DNA from: Chloroflexota bacterium
GTDB lineage: Bacteria > Chloroflexota > UBA11872
Reading direction: 5' to 3'
Length of the DNA: 64,000 nt
Assembly (NCBI GenBank): GCA_026707585.1
Contig: JAPOWQ010000023.1
Coordinates: forward strand, 28,043-92,042
Positions 54,983 through 63,941 of this stretch are shown here, piece by piece. Position numbers and translations under genes: made by a program. The notes under the pieces are model-generated. The model searched no databases and was not told where the DNA came from. It saw only the letters and a list, made by a program, of their open reading frames with translations. Each line of letters starts with the position of its first letter. Positions within the stretch are counted from its first letter, which is position 1.

Positions 54983-56110
54983 ATGTTTCACATGATGCGA
55001 AACAGCTATATATCTGAAACACAACTGGTGGGCACAGCCGTGCGGGCGATAGGCACTCGCCTGCCGCCACGGTGGCTCCTCCTCGACGCTGACCGCGAGC
55101 AGAAAGTCGCTGAGCGGTCCTCGCCGGACGCCATCTGGGAGATCCGGGATCCCGACGGACGCTCATCCGACATCATCGTGGAGGCCAAGTCAAACCCAGT
55201 GGAACCCAGACTTGTCGGACGTATGGCATCCGAGTTGAAGGCGCAGTCAGCCTCAAGGTATGAGCAGGCTGGCATGCCCCCCGTCTACATGCTGGTCTCG
55301 ACCTACCTGAGCCCCCGGACAAGGGAGCGACTGGTGGAAGCCGGGATGAGCTACGCCGACACAACCGGCAACATCAGGTTTACCGTTGACCGTCCCGCGG
55401 TGTTCATTGAGACGCAGGGGGCCGACAAGAACCCCTTTCGAGAAAAACGCCCGCTCCACTCGCTCAAGGGCGGGCGCGCCGCGCGCGTCGCCAGGGGGCT
55501 CTTGGACTACCGGCCGCCCTTCGGCACTCGCGAACTGGCGGCTGAAATCGCAAGCTCCGCTGCCATGGTCTCGCGGGTATGCCGCCTGCTCGAGCCGGAC
55601 GAGATCGTCACCAAGGCGAGCCCACGAGGAGGCATCGTCGCGGTCGACTGGGAGGCGCTGGTCCGTCGGTGGGCCGTCGACTATGACTTTGCATCCTCCA
55701 ATGCCCTCACGACTTGGCTTGAACCGAGAGGACCACAGGCGCTGTTCGCCCGACTTCGCGACGCGGAATTCCGATACACCGTCACCGGATCCTTTGCCGC
55801 GTATCGTTTCGCGCCTATCGCCGAACCGCGCCTGGCCACGTTCTACGCCAACGTCCCTGAGACCGCCGCCGAGTCACTGGGACTGCGCCCGGCCGAGACG
55901 GGAGGCAATGTGCTCATTGTGCGCCCATTCGACCCTGTGGTATTCGAGCGCGCTTCTTTCGACGACGACATTGCCTACGCCCGTGTCACCCAGGTCCTTC
56001 TGGACCTCGCGACAGGGCCGGGGCGAGGACCGGCGGAGGCGGCAGCCCTCCTGGCGTGGATGCGGGACAACGAGGACCAATGGAGACTATCGACGACCGG
56101 GACTACGTAG
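54983..56110 (+). CDS. Putative nuclease-fold/HTH partner of a nucleotidyltransferase
   Basis: This 375-residue protein has an N-terminal part with a PD-(D/E)XK-like pattern (DPDGRSSDIIVEAK) and a following YMLVSTYLSPRTRERL segment. A winged-helix region follows at about 165-235 (FGTRELAAEIASSAAMVSRV). The C-terminal 130 residues are unassigned. It overlaps the next nucleotidyltransferase gene by 31 bases, as in AbiE-like toxin-antitoxin pairs. It could be the DNA-binding antitoxin or a nuclease; the exact family is not certain. Confidence 0.65.
   Translation: MFHMMRNSYISETQLVGTAVRAIGTRLPPRWLLLDADREQKVAERSSPDAIWEIRDPDGRSSDIIVEAKSNPVEPRLVGRMASELKAQSASRYEQAGMPPVYMLVSTYLSPRTRERLVEAGMSYADTTGNIRFTVDRPAVFIETQGADKNPFREKRPLHSLKGGRAARVARGLLDYRPPFGTRELAAEIASSAAMVSRVCRLLEPDEIVTKASPRGGIVAVDWEALVRRWAVDYDFASSNALTTWLEPRGPQALFARLRDAEFRYTVTGSFAAYRFAPIAEPRLATFYANVPETAAESLGLRPAETGGNVLIVRPFDPVVFERASFDDDIAYARVTQVLLDLATGPGRGPAEAAALLAWMRDNEDQWRLSTTGTT
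54984..55021. promoter_or_regulatory. TGTTTC/GAAACA operator-like repeat at gene start
   Basis: TGTTTC at 54984 and its complement GAAACA at 54999 form an inverted repeat with a 9-base spacer, and a third GAAACA lies at 55016. It overlaps the start codon of the helix-turn-helix gene, a position that suits autorepression. Confidence 0.5.
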
Positions 56111-56907
56111 ACGCACGGGAGACGCTACTCGACGCCGTCGAGGCTCTGGGGCCTCACCGCGATGCGGTGATCCTGGTGGGTGCCCAGGCGATATACCTGC
56201 ACACGGCGGGTGATAGCACCAGCTTCGCGATTCCCCCATTCACCTTCGATGCAGACATCGCGCTTGATCCCGAGGTGCTGGGTGACAGTCCGCCAGTCGT
56301 CGACGCCATGCGCGCTGCGGGATTCCAGCTGACGGAACAGCCGGGTCTGTACACGAGGGGCGTCCGGTCGCAGGTTGACCTGCTGGTGCCACAGGCCGTC
56401 GGTGGTCCCGGCCGTCGAGCGGCTCGGCTCGGCGTACATGGCAATCGGGCGGCCATGAAAGTCCACGGGCTCGAGGGCGCGCTCGTCAGCCATTCTCAAA
56501 TGACGGTGACCTCGCTGGTCCCGGATGCCGACCGCGCTTGCATCCTGAAGGTGGCGGGGCCGGCCGCGCTGCTTGTTGCGAAATTGCACAAGATCGGGGA
56601 ACGCATTGAAGATCGTGATGCGCGTCGCCAGGGCCCGCTCCCCAAAGACGCCTTCGACATCTATCGGCTTCTGCGAGCGATTAAACCGGCCGAGATGGCG
56701 TCCGAGTTCAGCCTCCTTCTGTCGTATAGGGTGTCAAGTCGCGTGACCTCTGAAGCGCTGTCGATGTTTCAGCGCCTATTTCGTACGCCCTCTGGCATGG
56801 GCACCGAACTCGTGGTGAGGGCCGTTCGCGGTCTTGAGAATCCAGACTTCATCTCAGCCTCGAGCGTTGCGCTCAGCGAGGATCTCCTAGAGGCAACAGC
56901 ACAGTAG
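56080..56907 (+). CDS. AbiEii-like nucleotidyltransferase
   Basis: This 275-residue protein has a nucleotidyltransferase fold: VGAQAIYLH for the phosphate-binding turn and FTFDADIAL with D57 and D59 as metal ligands, then VDLLVPQ for the third acidic strand. It is of the AbiEii/DUF1814-like type that can act as a toxin by modifying tRNA or other molecules. ATG at 56080 with GAGGA is chosen over GTG at 56056. The upstream overlapping gene is its probable partner. Confidence 0.75.
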   Translation: METIDDRDYVDARETLLDAVEALGPHRDAVILVGAQAIYLHTAGDSTSFAIPPFTFDADIALDPEVLGDSPPVVDAMRAAGFQLTEQPGLYTRGVRSQVDLLVPQAVGGPGRRAARLGVHGNRAAMKVHGLEGALVSHSQMTVTSLVPDADRACILKVAGPAALLVAKLHKIGERIEDRDARRQGPLPKDAFDIYRLLRAIKPAEMASEFSLLLSYRVSSRVTSEALSMFQRLFRTPSGMGTELVVRAVRGLENPDFISASSVALSEDLLEATAQ

Positions 56908-57699
56908 CCCGTATCCCTGGGCCTATTGGCGCAACGACGTTCTCGTTCGGCCGCGCCGGAGACACTCCCGGCCGACAATCGACAACAGAGTCTAGATCGT
57001 CGTCAAACACCACTCGCGGGTCGCGCGCAGAAACTCCTGATTCCGCCTTGCGACTGCCCAATAGGTCAAGTCAGCAACGCGCGGGGATCACGTCAGTGTC
57101 ACGCCACGGACCTGGGTGATTCCGACACCGCGAGAGAAGGGAACGCTCAAAGCGACGATCTCGCCGGTCATGGGCGATGATTCAGTCGCCGCAACCATCC
57201 GCTGGCACCTGCGGCGCATCGAAGCCCACCCATCCCAACCGACACGTCTGGAGTCCGGTCGCGAACGCCCGCGCTAGAGGAATGAACACCGCTGAAGGTG
57301 CGTGACTACCGCGCTGGGGATGGTCGTGAGCCTTGCGCCGCACGAGTCGTGGCCGGGCGATGCCAAGCGCCAACTGATCGGCACGCAACGGTCAGGGGAC
57401 GTGACGATCGAGCTCGATCTGCGGGCTTTGTTCGTCGTGGATCCGCCGTCCTGACCCACCAGTCCAGCGATCCCTGCGGCGACCAGCGTCGGCCGTCAGC
57501 TCGCCACCGAATCTCGGAGATCGGAACTTCCCCAGGTTCCCAGCAGCCCTTCGTCAGCTATATCAGTGAGGCACTGATGACCAGAAGCTTCTAATTGGCG
57601 CTCAGCCGCTCTGGTCGGCCGAGACCTGTCAGTCAAGTAGTCGATTGGTGGACGTTTGTCATTGCGCCACTCGTAGATCGCACTCGTGCACGCCGGTCC
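56908..57699. other. Decayed DNA without an assignable gene
   Basis: No gene can be supported. A 50-codon frame at 57302-57454 (ALGMVVSLAPHESWPGDA, IELDLRALFVVDPPS) looks coding-like and may be a remnant. The rest shows many stops in every frame. Confidence 0.4.
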
Positions 57700-58450
57700 A
57701 ATCCGGCACACACGAGTGAACGCCGGCCAGCACACGTCGTGAACGGCGAGTGCCGCGTACTGCAGGCGTTTGGTGGCTGGCTCTCCAGGCAGGCTTTGGA
57801 GCCGGCCATCCCTTGGCGTCGCGACGACTGGAGCGGCCGCCGACGCACGAACTGAAGCCGATATAGGCGAACGATCAGCAGCGATTTCTGGACGCGTGCG
57901 CTCCAGCTCGCCCTTGAGTCTGCGTGACTTGGCCATCCTGAGCGTGCTGCTCCATACCGGCCTGCACGACTCCGAGTTCCTACACCTGCGCGTGACGGAT
58001 CTCGACCGGGCCTCGGGCGATGTGCTCCTGCGCGAAGGCAACAGCGCCGACGTCCGCACAGTGGTGCCATGCCAGCGCGCAGTCGACGCACGATCGATAC
58101 CTGCTGTTCGCGCGCCCGGTGCCGTACGACCTTGACCTGGACGCACGTCGGGTGTTCTCAACGTGCTCGCGCCAACCGTTTGGGTGCTTCACGCTCCGGC
58201 GCATGCTGAATCGGCTACCGCGCGCACGGACCTAGCGAACATTGAACCGCATCGCTGTTGTCACACCCTTGGGTGACCCCACCTCCGAGCCGGCGGCGAC
58301 GTCCTGACGTTTCAGCGGATCCTGAGCCACGCGAAGGTGATTATCGTGAAGCAATCCCTCCATCTAGCCTCGCCTGATGTTGTGAGTGGTCACCGGGGCG
58401 CACTCGCCCCTAGAACGGCTGCGGAACGAGTGGACACTTCGCCGGGCGAC
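57700..58450 (+). pseudogene. Decayed tyrosine recombinase
   Basis: Remnants of both domains are readable in order: N-terminal core-binding part (ECRVLQAFGGWLSRQ), catalytic part (LRDLAILSVLLHTGLHDSEF, LRVTDLDRASGDVLLREG), then PHRCCHTLG-stop-PHLRAGGDVLTFQRILSHA, a SLHLASPDVV Tyr region now without the Tyr, and AHSPLERLRNEW after a frameshift. The catalytic Arg of GLRxSE is His (57964). Several stops and frameshifts make it inactive. Confidence 0.85.
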
Positions 58451-59363
58451 GCGCATTGGGCGGCGCGCCGCGAGCGTGCGAAATCTGGCAGTCAACGTCG
58501 GGCGGTTCGTACGGCGCATGGAAAACGGCGATCCCATTGAAGTCGCCACATCGATCGCCGACCCGGAACGATCACCGTCTGTCTTTGGAATCTGGTGCTA
58601 ACAGGGTCGGCTGACTCACCGGCGTGAAGGCCGTCGAGATTACGGATTCCTGTGTTCCCCGCGAGCCGCCACGGCCTGATCGTGGGTGCCGTGGCTACTT
58701 CATCGGGTGTCGGGCTGCGTGGATCCGTCCAACCGTGTCGCCGATCGCTGACGGAGTCGACGCACCGAGTGGACACCTGTCTGAAATCGCAATCGTTCCG
58801 CGCGGCTGTGTCGTGTCCCACTGGCAAGCTCCCCGTCGTGCTTCCATTCTCCGCGCGACGCCAGCTCAACAACCCGCATGGCCGCATGCTCGCGCTGCAG
58901 GAGTTCGTGCTGCACGCCGGTGATGTCTCGCTTCCCGCCCTTTCTCCCCGCGAGGGCCGGTTGCTCGAGGTCGCCGCGAGCAGCAAATCTAATGCGTCCA
59001 TCGGCACCGAGGCGGGGATGCGGTGCTCGCCTCGCGCAAGCGTCGAACAACGAATGGTGGGCGAGGCGGTGGCTGGCCAACGGTATGCACCACGCAGGCT
59101 GAGGACCTGCACCCGCCGGAGGGCGCCGAATAGAGGGAGGGCGTAGGAATACCCATATAGTCAGGCGACGCGAACGTACTCGTTTTGTCGGAACATTACG
59201 CGTATGACGTAGTCGCCCAGGTTTGCTGTGCCGCGGAATGTCGCGTTTGCGAGACGACGGTGGCGGTCGGCGAGGCGATGGGGCCAGCGATGTAGGGAGC
59301 GACGCCGGATGCGTCGCTTCGCCGTGCCCCGCGAGACCAACATGCGTCGTTGCTGGCGCCTGG
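58451..59363. other. Decayed DNA without an assignable gene
   Basis: No family is recognised on either strand. A repeated motif (GATTACGGATTCCTG at 58638) recurs at 60334 and 61933. A short reverse-strand tail at 59161-59290 (ANATFRGTANLGDYVIRV) looks coding but has no start or family. Confidence 0.4.
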
Positions 59364-59805
59364 CATACATCGGCAATCAGCAAAGACGTCATCGACTCGG
59401 CCACGGGCGACGTGCTCGATTTCCCGCCGCCGGCCGACGACGTGCCGGAGCTCGTGCTCAAACTCAATCAGTGGATGAACTGTCCACACGACGTGCATCC
59501 CCTGATCGCCATTGCCATCGCGCCAGTTCAGTTGGTGCCTATGCATCCGTTCCGCGATGGCACCGTCCTCACGTGGCGGCTGCCGTCGATGCCGTACCGC
59601 TACAGGGCCAGCTACGGCTTTTCGCGGCTCGTTACGATCAGTGGGGCGACAACCGGAACGGTCCGCCTGTTTTGCCACGCCGTCCAGCGCGTGTGGCGGA
59701 TGCGGATGGAAATCTCCCCGTGGATGGAGCTCGTCGCACGCGGGTTGTCAACGCAACTCGCCGAGGTGAGACAGCGTGGAGGGAACGCCACGCGATTGGA
59801 TGTGT
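59364..59805 (+). pseudogene. Decayed Fic-family gene
   Basis: A Fic domain is readable: TGDVLDFPPPADDVPELV, PHDVHPLIAIAIA, HPFRDG, RASYGFSRLVTIS and RVWRMRMEISPWMELVARGL. The catalytic GNGRxxR after HPFRDG (59544-59561) is replaced by TVLTWRL, and the N-terminal part is missing. It is unlike the intact Fic at 23851 and probably of another subfamily. Confidence 0.8.
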
Positions 59806-60678
59806 GCGCGCTGCACGCTGCAACAGGTTCTCCGGGTGCTCGTCGAGAACGGCGCGCGGCGTTACGAACCGCGCGAATTGCGGGCTGGCACGCGGCGCGG
59901 CCTGAGCTTCCGTCAGAGCTCGCGCCGTCCTTGCGCCTCCGGATCGTGTCACCGACGAGCTGCCGCGGCGTGCACGCCGGCATTGGTCGCTCTGGCGGCC
60001 GCTCGAACTTCTCGGCCCGACCCAGGGTAAGTCGCCAGCTGTCGCCAAGGCCGAGGTCCGTGCTCGGGGCTAAATTGGCTCACCCGATTCGGACCACACG
60101 CCGACGTGGACCGCGCTAGACGGTAGCTGCGGCCGAGGACACCGTGCGAGCCTTCGCTGGGAGGCGGGGCTCTGGGGTCCTGACTGCGACGTGGAGAGAT
60201 CCATGACCGACGCGGCAGCTTCGTGCCGACGGCGCTTGCACCACGACCGCCAACCTGGCCGCTGCCGCACCCACGGTCGGCAGCATTCGCCGGGGAACTC
60301 AGCGGCGCGTCCGGTCATCCTTGCAGTCCGGCCGACTTACGGAATCCTGGATAGTCGTCTGCGACCGGAGACCGGATGCTGCCGATGCCGCATTCCCCGC
60401 GCAGCAGGCAATCGACGCGGGCCTGCGGCAAGCACCGATGCGACGGGGCACAGGGAGGACGGCCCCGTGACGCGTGTTGCGACGACGATGCGCTGGGAGG
60501 ACGTGGTTGTCGTCCGTTGAAGGACGCCCGAGCGGCGGGAGGTCGCTTTGGGCTATAGGTTTCGTTGTCGGCGGATTGAGCCGCCGGCGGGCATGCCACC
60601 GCATGGTGGTTCGCGACCCGCCGGCGCTGGATCGCGGCGGGCCTTGGCCGCCCTTGGACGGGCGGAAGGAGGAGCGTC
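59806..60678. other. Decayed DNA without an assignable gene
   Basis: No gene can be supported. The stretch holds one copy of a repeated motif (GACTTACGGAATCCTG, 60334-60349) and GC-rich inverted repeats at about 60575-60640 that may terminate or regulate transcription before the next gene. Confidence 0.35.
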
Positions 60679-61323
60679 GTGGAATCGAATTGCAGGCGTT
60701 GGCTGCGCCAAGCAGTGCAGCGCATGATTCAGCGTGGCAAGCGACCAATGCCTGCCGCGAGACGGACGGTCACGGGTGGCGCAGCGGATAGGGCGATCCA
60801 AGCCCGCCAGGCTCAGGCCGCGGCTGCCCGGCAGGTGCCCTACGGGGAGCGACCGGCGCGCAATCGGCAACTGACCCTGCTGGCGGAGTTGCTGGGGCCG
60901 GACTGGCGGCAGCAAATCCCTGCCCGCTTCGGCGTGGTCGTGGGTGACCTGAACCGCCGTCAGGCGGCGGCCGCGATTCGCCAGTTGACCAGCGGGGTCC
61001 GGCCCCGGCACGTGGCGCGCGGTACGTGGCACCGGGTAGCGGTGGATCCAGACTGGATCGAGCGTCCACGTGGGTCACGCCGACGGCGGTCGACGTCGCT
61101 TGCAACAGGATCCACACCCGAGCCCAGCGCCGGGCCGCTCTTGCCGATCCAGATGAAGGCCCTGCGGCTGCTAGGGAACCGGCTAGACATGGACGTGGTG
61201 ACCGCCACGCCGACGCGGTTCGGCTGCGACCTAGGACGTCTCGACCGGCGCACTGCGGCCGGCTGGATCGCCGAGCTGACCTACCTCGTGCTGGTCAGTC
61301 CCGCGGAGGCCGTCGGACGCTGA
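60679..61323 (+). CDS. Mobile-element protein with two DUF3072-like motifs
   Basis: This 214-residue protein has two related segments of about 45 residues: RNRQLTLLAELLGPDW leading to LNRRQAAAAIRQL, and QMKALRLLGNRLDMDV leading to LDRRTAAGWIAEL. The pattern Q-x3-L-x2-L ... L-x-R-x2-A-x2-I-x2-L is seen in small DNA-associated proteins of phages and elements. A strong ribosome site (AGGAGG, 6 bases before GTG) supports expression. It lies in decayed DNA 770 bases before the excisionase. Role unknown, perhaps recombination. Confidence 0.65.
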   Translation: MESNCRRWLRQAVQRMIQRGKRPMPAARRTVTGGAADRAIQARQAQAAAARQVPYGERPARNRQLTLLAELLGPDWRQQIPARFGVVVGDLNRRQAAAAIRQLTSGVRPRHVARGTWHRVAVDPDWIERPRGSRRRRSTSLATGSTPEPSAGPLLPIQMKALRLLGNRLDMDVVTATPTRFGCDLGRLDRRTAAGWIAELTYLVLVSPAEAVGR

Positions 61324-62062
61324 GCGACGAGAGTCGATACTCGGGATCCGTAGACATGGTGCCCCCGCTGGTCGTGTCGAACGTTGGGTGGACCCGCGCG
61401 GGCGTCGCACGCCTGAGTGTCGATGTCGGCGCTGATCGGCACCCCGCTGGCTCGCCGGTTTACGGGATGTCAGGAACGAGCGCCGGACCCGCCAGGCAAC
61501 AGCTTCCCCGCGGCCCTCGCCGGTCAATAGAGCCCACCGAGGGGCGCCGCAGCAGCGGATCGGCGTGATGCCGTTCACCCGAGGCCTGGACGCATGCCAG
61601 CCAGTAGCTACGCGCACCGCACGGCACCAGTCGCGGCCAGGCAGCGTGCACGGCGTTGCGTAAGGTCAACAGTCGCAAGATCCGCACGCCGCGAGAAGCG
61701 CACGACAGAAGTCCTGAGTCGCGGGTTAGGCCCGCGGTTCCACGCCTTCGCCGACCGAGCGACGACTCGGCGCAGCCGTGCCTTGGACGATCCCAACGAT
61801 CGTCCGCGCGTGCACGAACTCGCCGCTGGCCGAGCCACAATCTGTGACCGTAGGCAGCGGCGGCCTCCGCTTCGGCTGAAGGCCCGCCGTCACGCAGCCG
61901 ACGGTTCACCCCGGGCATAGCCGACGCTCACCGACTTTACGGAATCCTGCCTTGGCGATCGGCACGACCCAGCCGATGGTGGGATCGTGCCCAGCTTGGA
62001 ACCAACGCCCAGCATGGCCAGGCCGCAAGGCTCGCCCGAACGGCACCGATGGTCCGGTCCGC
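61324..62062. other. Gene-free stretch before the integration module
   Basis: Nothing assignable is seen. It contains the third copy of the repeated motif (GACTTTACGGAATCCTG, 61933-61949), about 160 bases before the excisionase start. Confidence 0.35.
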
Positions 62063-62080
62063 GCCACCCTACAGGGTGGC
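62063..62080. promoter_or_regulatory. Palindromic operator before the excisionase gene
   Basis: GCCACCCT and AGGGTGGC form a perfect 8-base inverted repeat around AC, ending 10 bases before the ATG of the excisionase gene. It may bind the excisionase or another repressor, or form an RNA hairpin over the ribosome site. Confidence 0.5.
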
Positions 62081-62090
62081 TCCACCCGCG

Positions 62091-62345
62091 ATGACGCCAG
62101 CCCGCCGCCGGACCACTGCTGCGGATGGTGCCGCGCGGCTGCTCACCGTCCGGCAGGTGGCCGAACTCTGGCAACTCAACGAGGGCCGCGTCCGCCGCCT
62201 GTGCCACGCCGGCCTGATCCGCCACATCCGCATCGGTCGCTGGATCCGCATTCCCAGCCACACGTTGCACGAAGACCTTCACGCGCTGCTCGACGCCGGG
62301 CAGCCCGCGTTGAGTAGCCACCAGGACCAGGAATGGAACGCATGA
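62091..62345 (+). CDS. Excisionase-like helix-turn-helix protein
   Basis: This 84-residue protein has a MerR-type winged helix: LLTVRQVAELWQLNEGRVRRL then HAGLIRHIRIGRWIRIPSHT, split here for length. Such proteins bend DNA for excision or regulate integrases. The stop lies three bases before the integrase ATG, so they are co-translated. ATG at 62091 is chosen from homology. Confidence 0.85.
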   Translation: MTPARRRTTAADGAARLLTVRQVAELWQLNEGRVRRLCHAGLIRHIRIGRWIRIPSHTLHEDLHALLDAGQPALSSHQDQEWNA

Positions 62346-62348
62346 CCC

Positions 62349-63452
62349 ATGGCTCACATTCGCAAGCGCGGCCCCCGCCGCTGGGAGGTGTCCGTGCACG
62401 TCGGCGGCGGCAAGCGCCGCTGGCGCTCCGTGCGCGGCACCAAGCGGCAGGCTGAACGGGTCGCCGCCCGTCTAGAAGAGGACGTGCAGTCCGGGGCGCT
62501 CGTCGAACCCACGGTGGCCACCCTCGGGACGTACCTGGAGCAGTGGCTTGAAACCCACGTCCGCCTCCACAACGCCCCGCGCACCTACCAGGACTACCGG
62601 TATCACGTCGAGCGATTCCTACAGCCCCGGCTGGGGCACCTCAGGCTCGCCCAACTGCGCCCCTTGCACCTCCAGGGTCTCTACGTTGAGTTGCGCCAGC
62701 AGGGTCTCACGCGCACGGTGGACTACGTACACCAAGTGATCCGGAAGGCCCTGAACGACGCCGTGCGCCTCCAGGTGCTGACCCGCAATCCTGCCCTCGG
62801 CGCACGCCCGCCGCGGTCACGGCCCCAGCCCGCGGACATCCCCACCGTGGAAGTCGTCCGGGCCGCGCTGGCCGCGATCCGCGGCACCGACCTCGACCTG
62901 CCGATCCGCCTAGCTGTGACCACCGGCGTACGACCCGGAGAACTCGTGGCACTGCGCTGGCGCGACCTCGACCTGGAAGCCGGCAGGGCACGGATTCGCC
63001 AGTCGCTACAGCGCATCAAGGGGAAAGGACTGGTGTTCGCGCCCACCAAAACGCATCGCAGCACGCGCACCATCGCGCTTGACGCTGGCGTGGTCCAGCA
63101 CCTCAAGGAGCACCGCACTTCCCAAGCGGCACGTCGACAGGAGCTCGGTCCGCTCTATGACGACCTCGATCTAGTCTTTGCCCAAGCGGACGGGCGCCCC
63201 GTGGCGTCCGGTGTCATGCTCAATCGGTTTCAGCGAGCGCTCCGCGGGGCCGGTCTGCCCGCGATCCGCATCAAGGATCTCCGGCATGTGCACGCCAGCA
63301 TCATGCTCAGCGAGGGTGTGCACCCGCGCGTGGTGCAGGAGCAGCTAGGCCACGCCAGCATCACACTCACGCTCGACACCTACTCCCATGTGACGCCAGG
63401 GATTCAGTCGGAGGCTGTGCAGCGAGTTGGAAAGGTCTTAGACGCACAATAG
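62349..63452 (+). CDS. Tyrosine-type site-specific integrase
   Basis: This 367-residue integrase has an N-terminal arm-binding part (KRGPRRWEVSVHVGGGKRRW), a SAM-like core-binding domain (about 60-165) and a catalytic domain with Arg in TTGVRPGEL, Lys in TKTHRSTR, KDLRHVHAS with Arg, His in LGHAS and the nucleophile Tyr in DTYSHV. The first position of the usual HxxR motif is Lys, a known variation. It would recombine the element at its attachment site. It sits at the right end of the region and follows the excisionase. Confidence 0.93.
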   Translation: MAHIRKRGPRRWEVSVHVGGGKRRWRSVRGTKRQAERVAARLEEDVQSGALVEPTVATLGTYLEQWLETHVRLHNAPRTYQDYRYHVERFLQPRLGHLRLAQLRPLHLQGLYVELRQQGLTRTVDYVHQVIRKALNDAVRLQVLTRNPALGARPPRSRPQPADIPTVEVVRAALAAIRGTDLDLPIRLAVTTGVRPGELVALRWRDLDLEAGRARIRQSLQRIKGKGLVFAPTKTHRSTRTIALDAGVVQHLKEHRTSQAARRQELGPLYDDLDLVFAQADGRPVASGVMLNRFQRALRGAGLPAIRIKDLRHVHASIMLSEGVHPRVVQEQLGHASITLTLDTYSHVTPGIQSEAVQRVGKVLDAQ

Positions 63453-63941
63453 CGATCGGGATTGGACACCGCACGTACCGACCTGCGGTCAGCGAAAAAC
63501 GAGCCCGTCCATCTGCATCCCAGCCAGGTCAGACCTGTGTCGCCAGCGAGGTCGTGGCGTCGCCTAAGTCGGCTCAATCAGTTCGGACCTTCATCGGGAG
63601 GCGGCCGCTAGCGAACTGAGGCTTGTAGCCGTGCTGACACCGGCCGACCGAGCCGAATCGACGCAGCGTGAGGTTCGGTCACAGGCGTCGATCCTAATCG
63701 CCGCGGCCGACCACTACCGACGATTCAAAGTTCTTCGCAACGACGAGATGAATGCTCACTCCAAGCGATGGGACACCGTGCGATCCACGGCTTTCCGAAG
63801 ACAGCACCGAGGGTTCGAATCTCCTCAAGTGGGCCAGAGCGTACCGAACTACGAACGTTCCGGTGGGAGCTCGACCTGTAACCGGATCAGAGTCCGGGCG
63901 ACGAGGCAGCCCGCCCTCGGACATCGCAGCCGACTCGGTCG
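63453..63941. other. Gene-free stretch after the integrase
   Basis: No gene is supported. A GGTTCGAATC segment at about 63812 resembles a tRNA T loop, but stems do not form. The far attachment site of the element could be here or beyond the window. Confidence 0.4.

Noticed and set aside
61460..61918. Reverse-strand frame of 152 codons in the stretch before the excisionase
   Set aside because: No domain, Arg-rich shadow-like composition and no ribosome site.
63806..63840. GGTTCGAATC segment as a tRNA 3' end on the plus strand
   Set aside because: The T stem has a mismatch and wobble pairs, no acceptor partner or anticodon arm is found upstream, and such a 10-mer can occur by chance.
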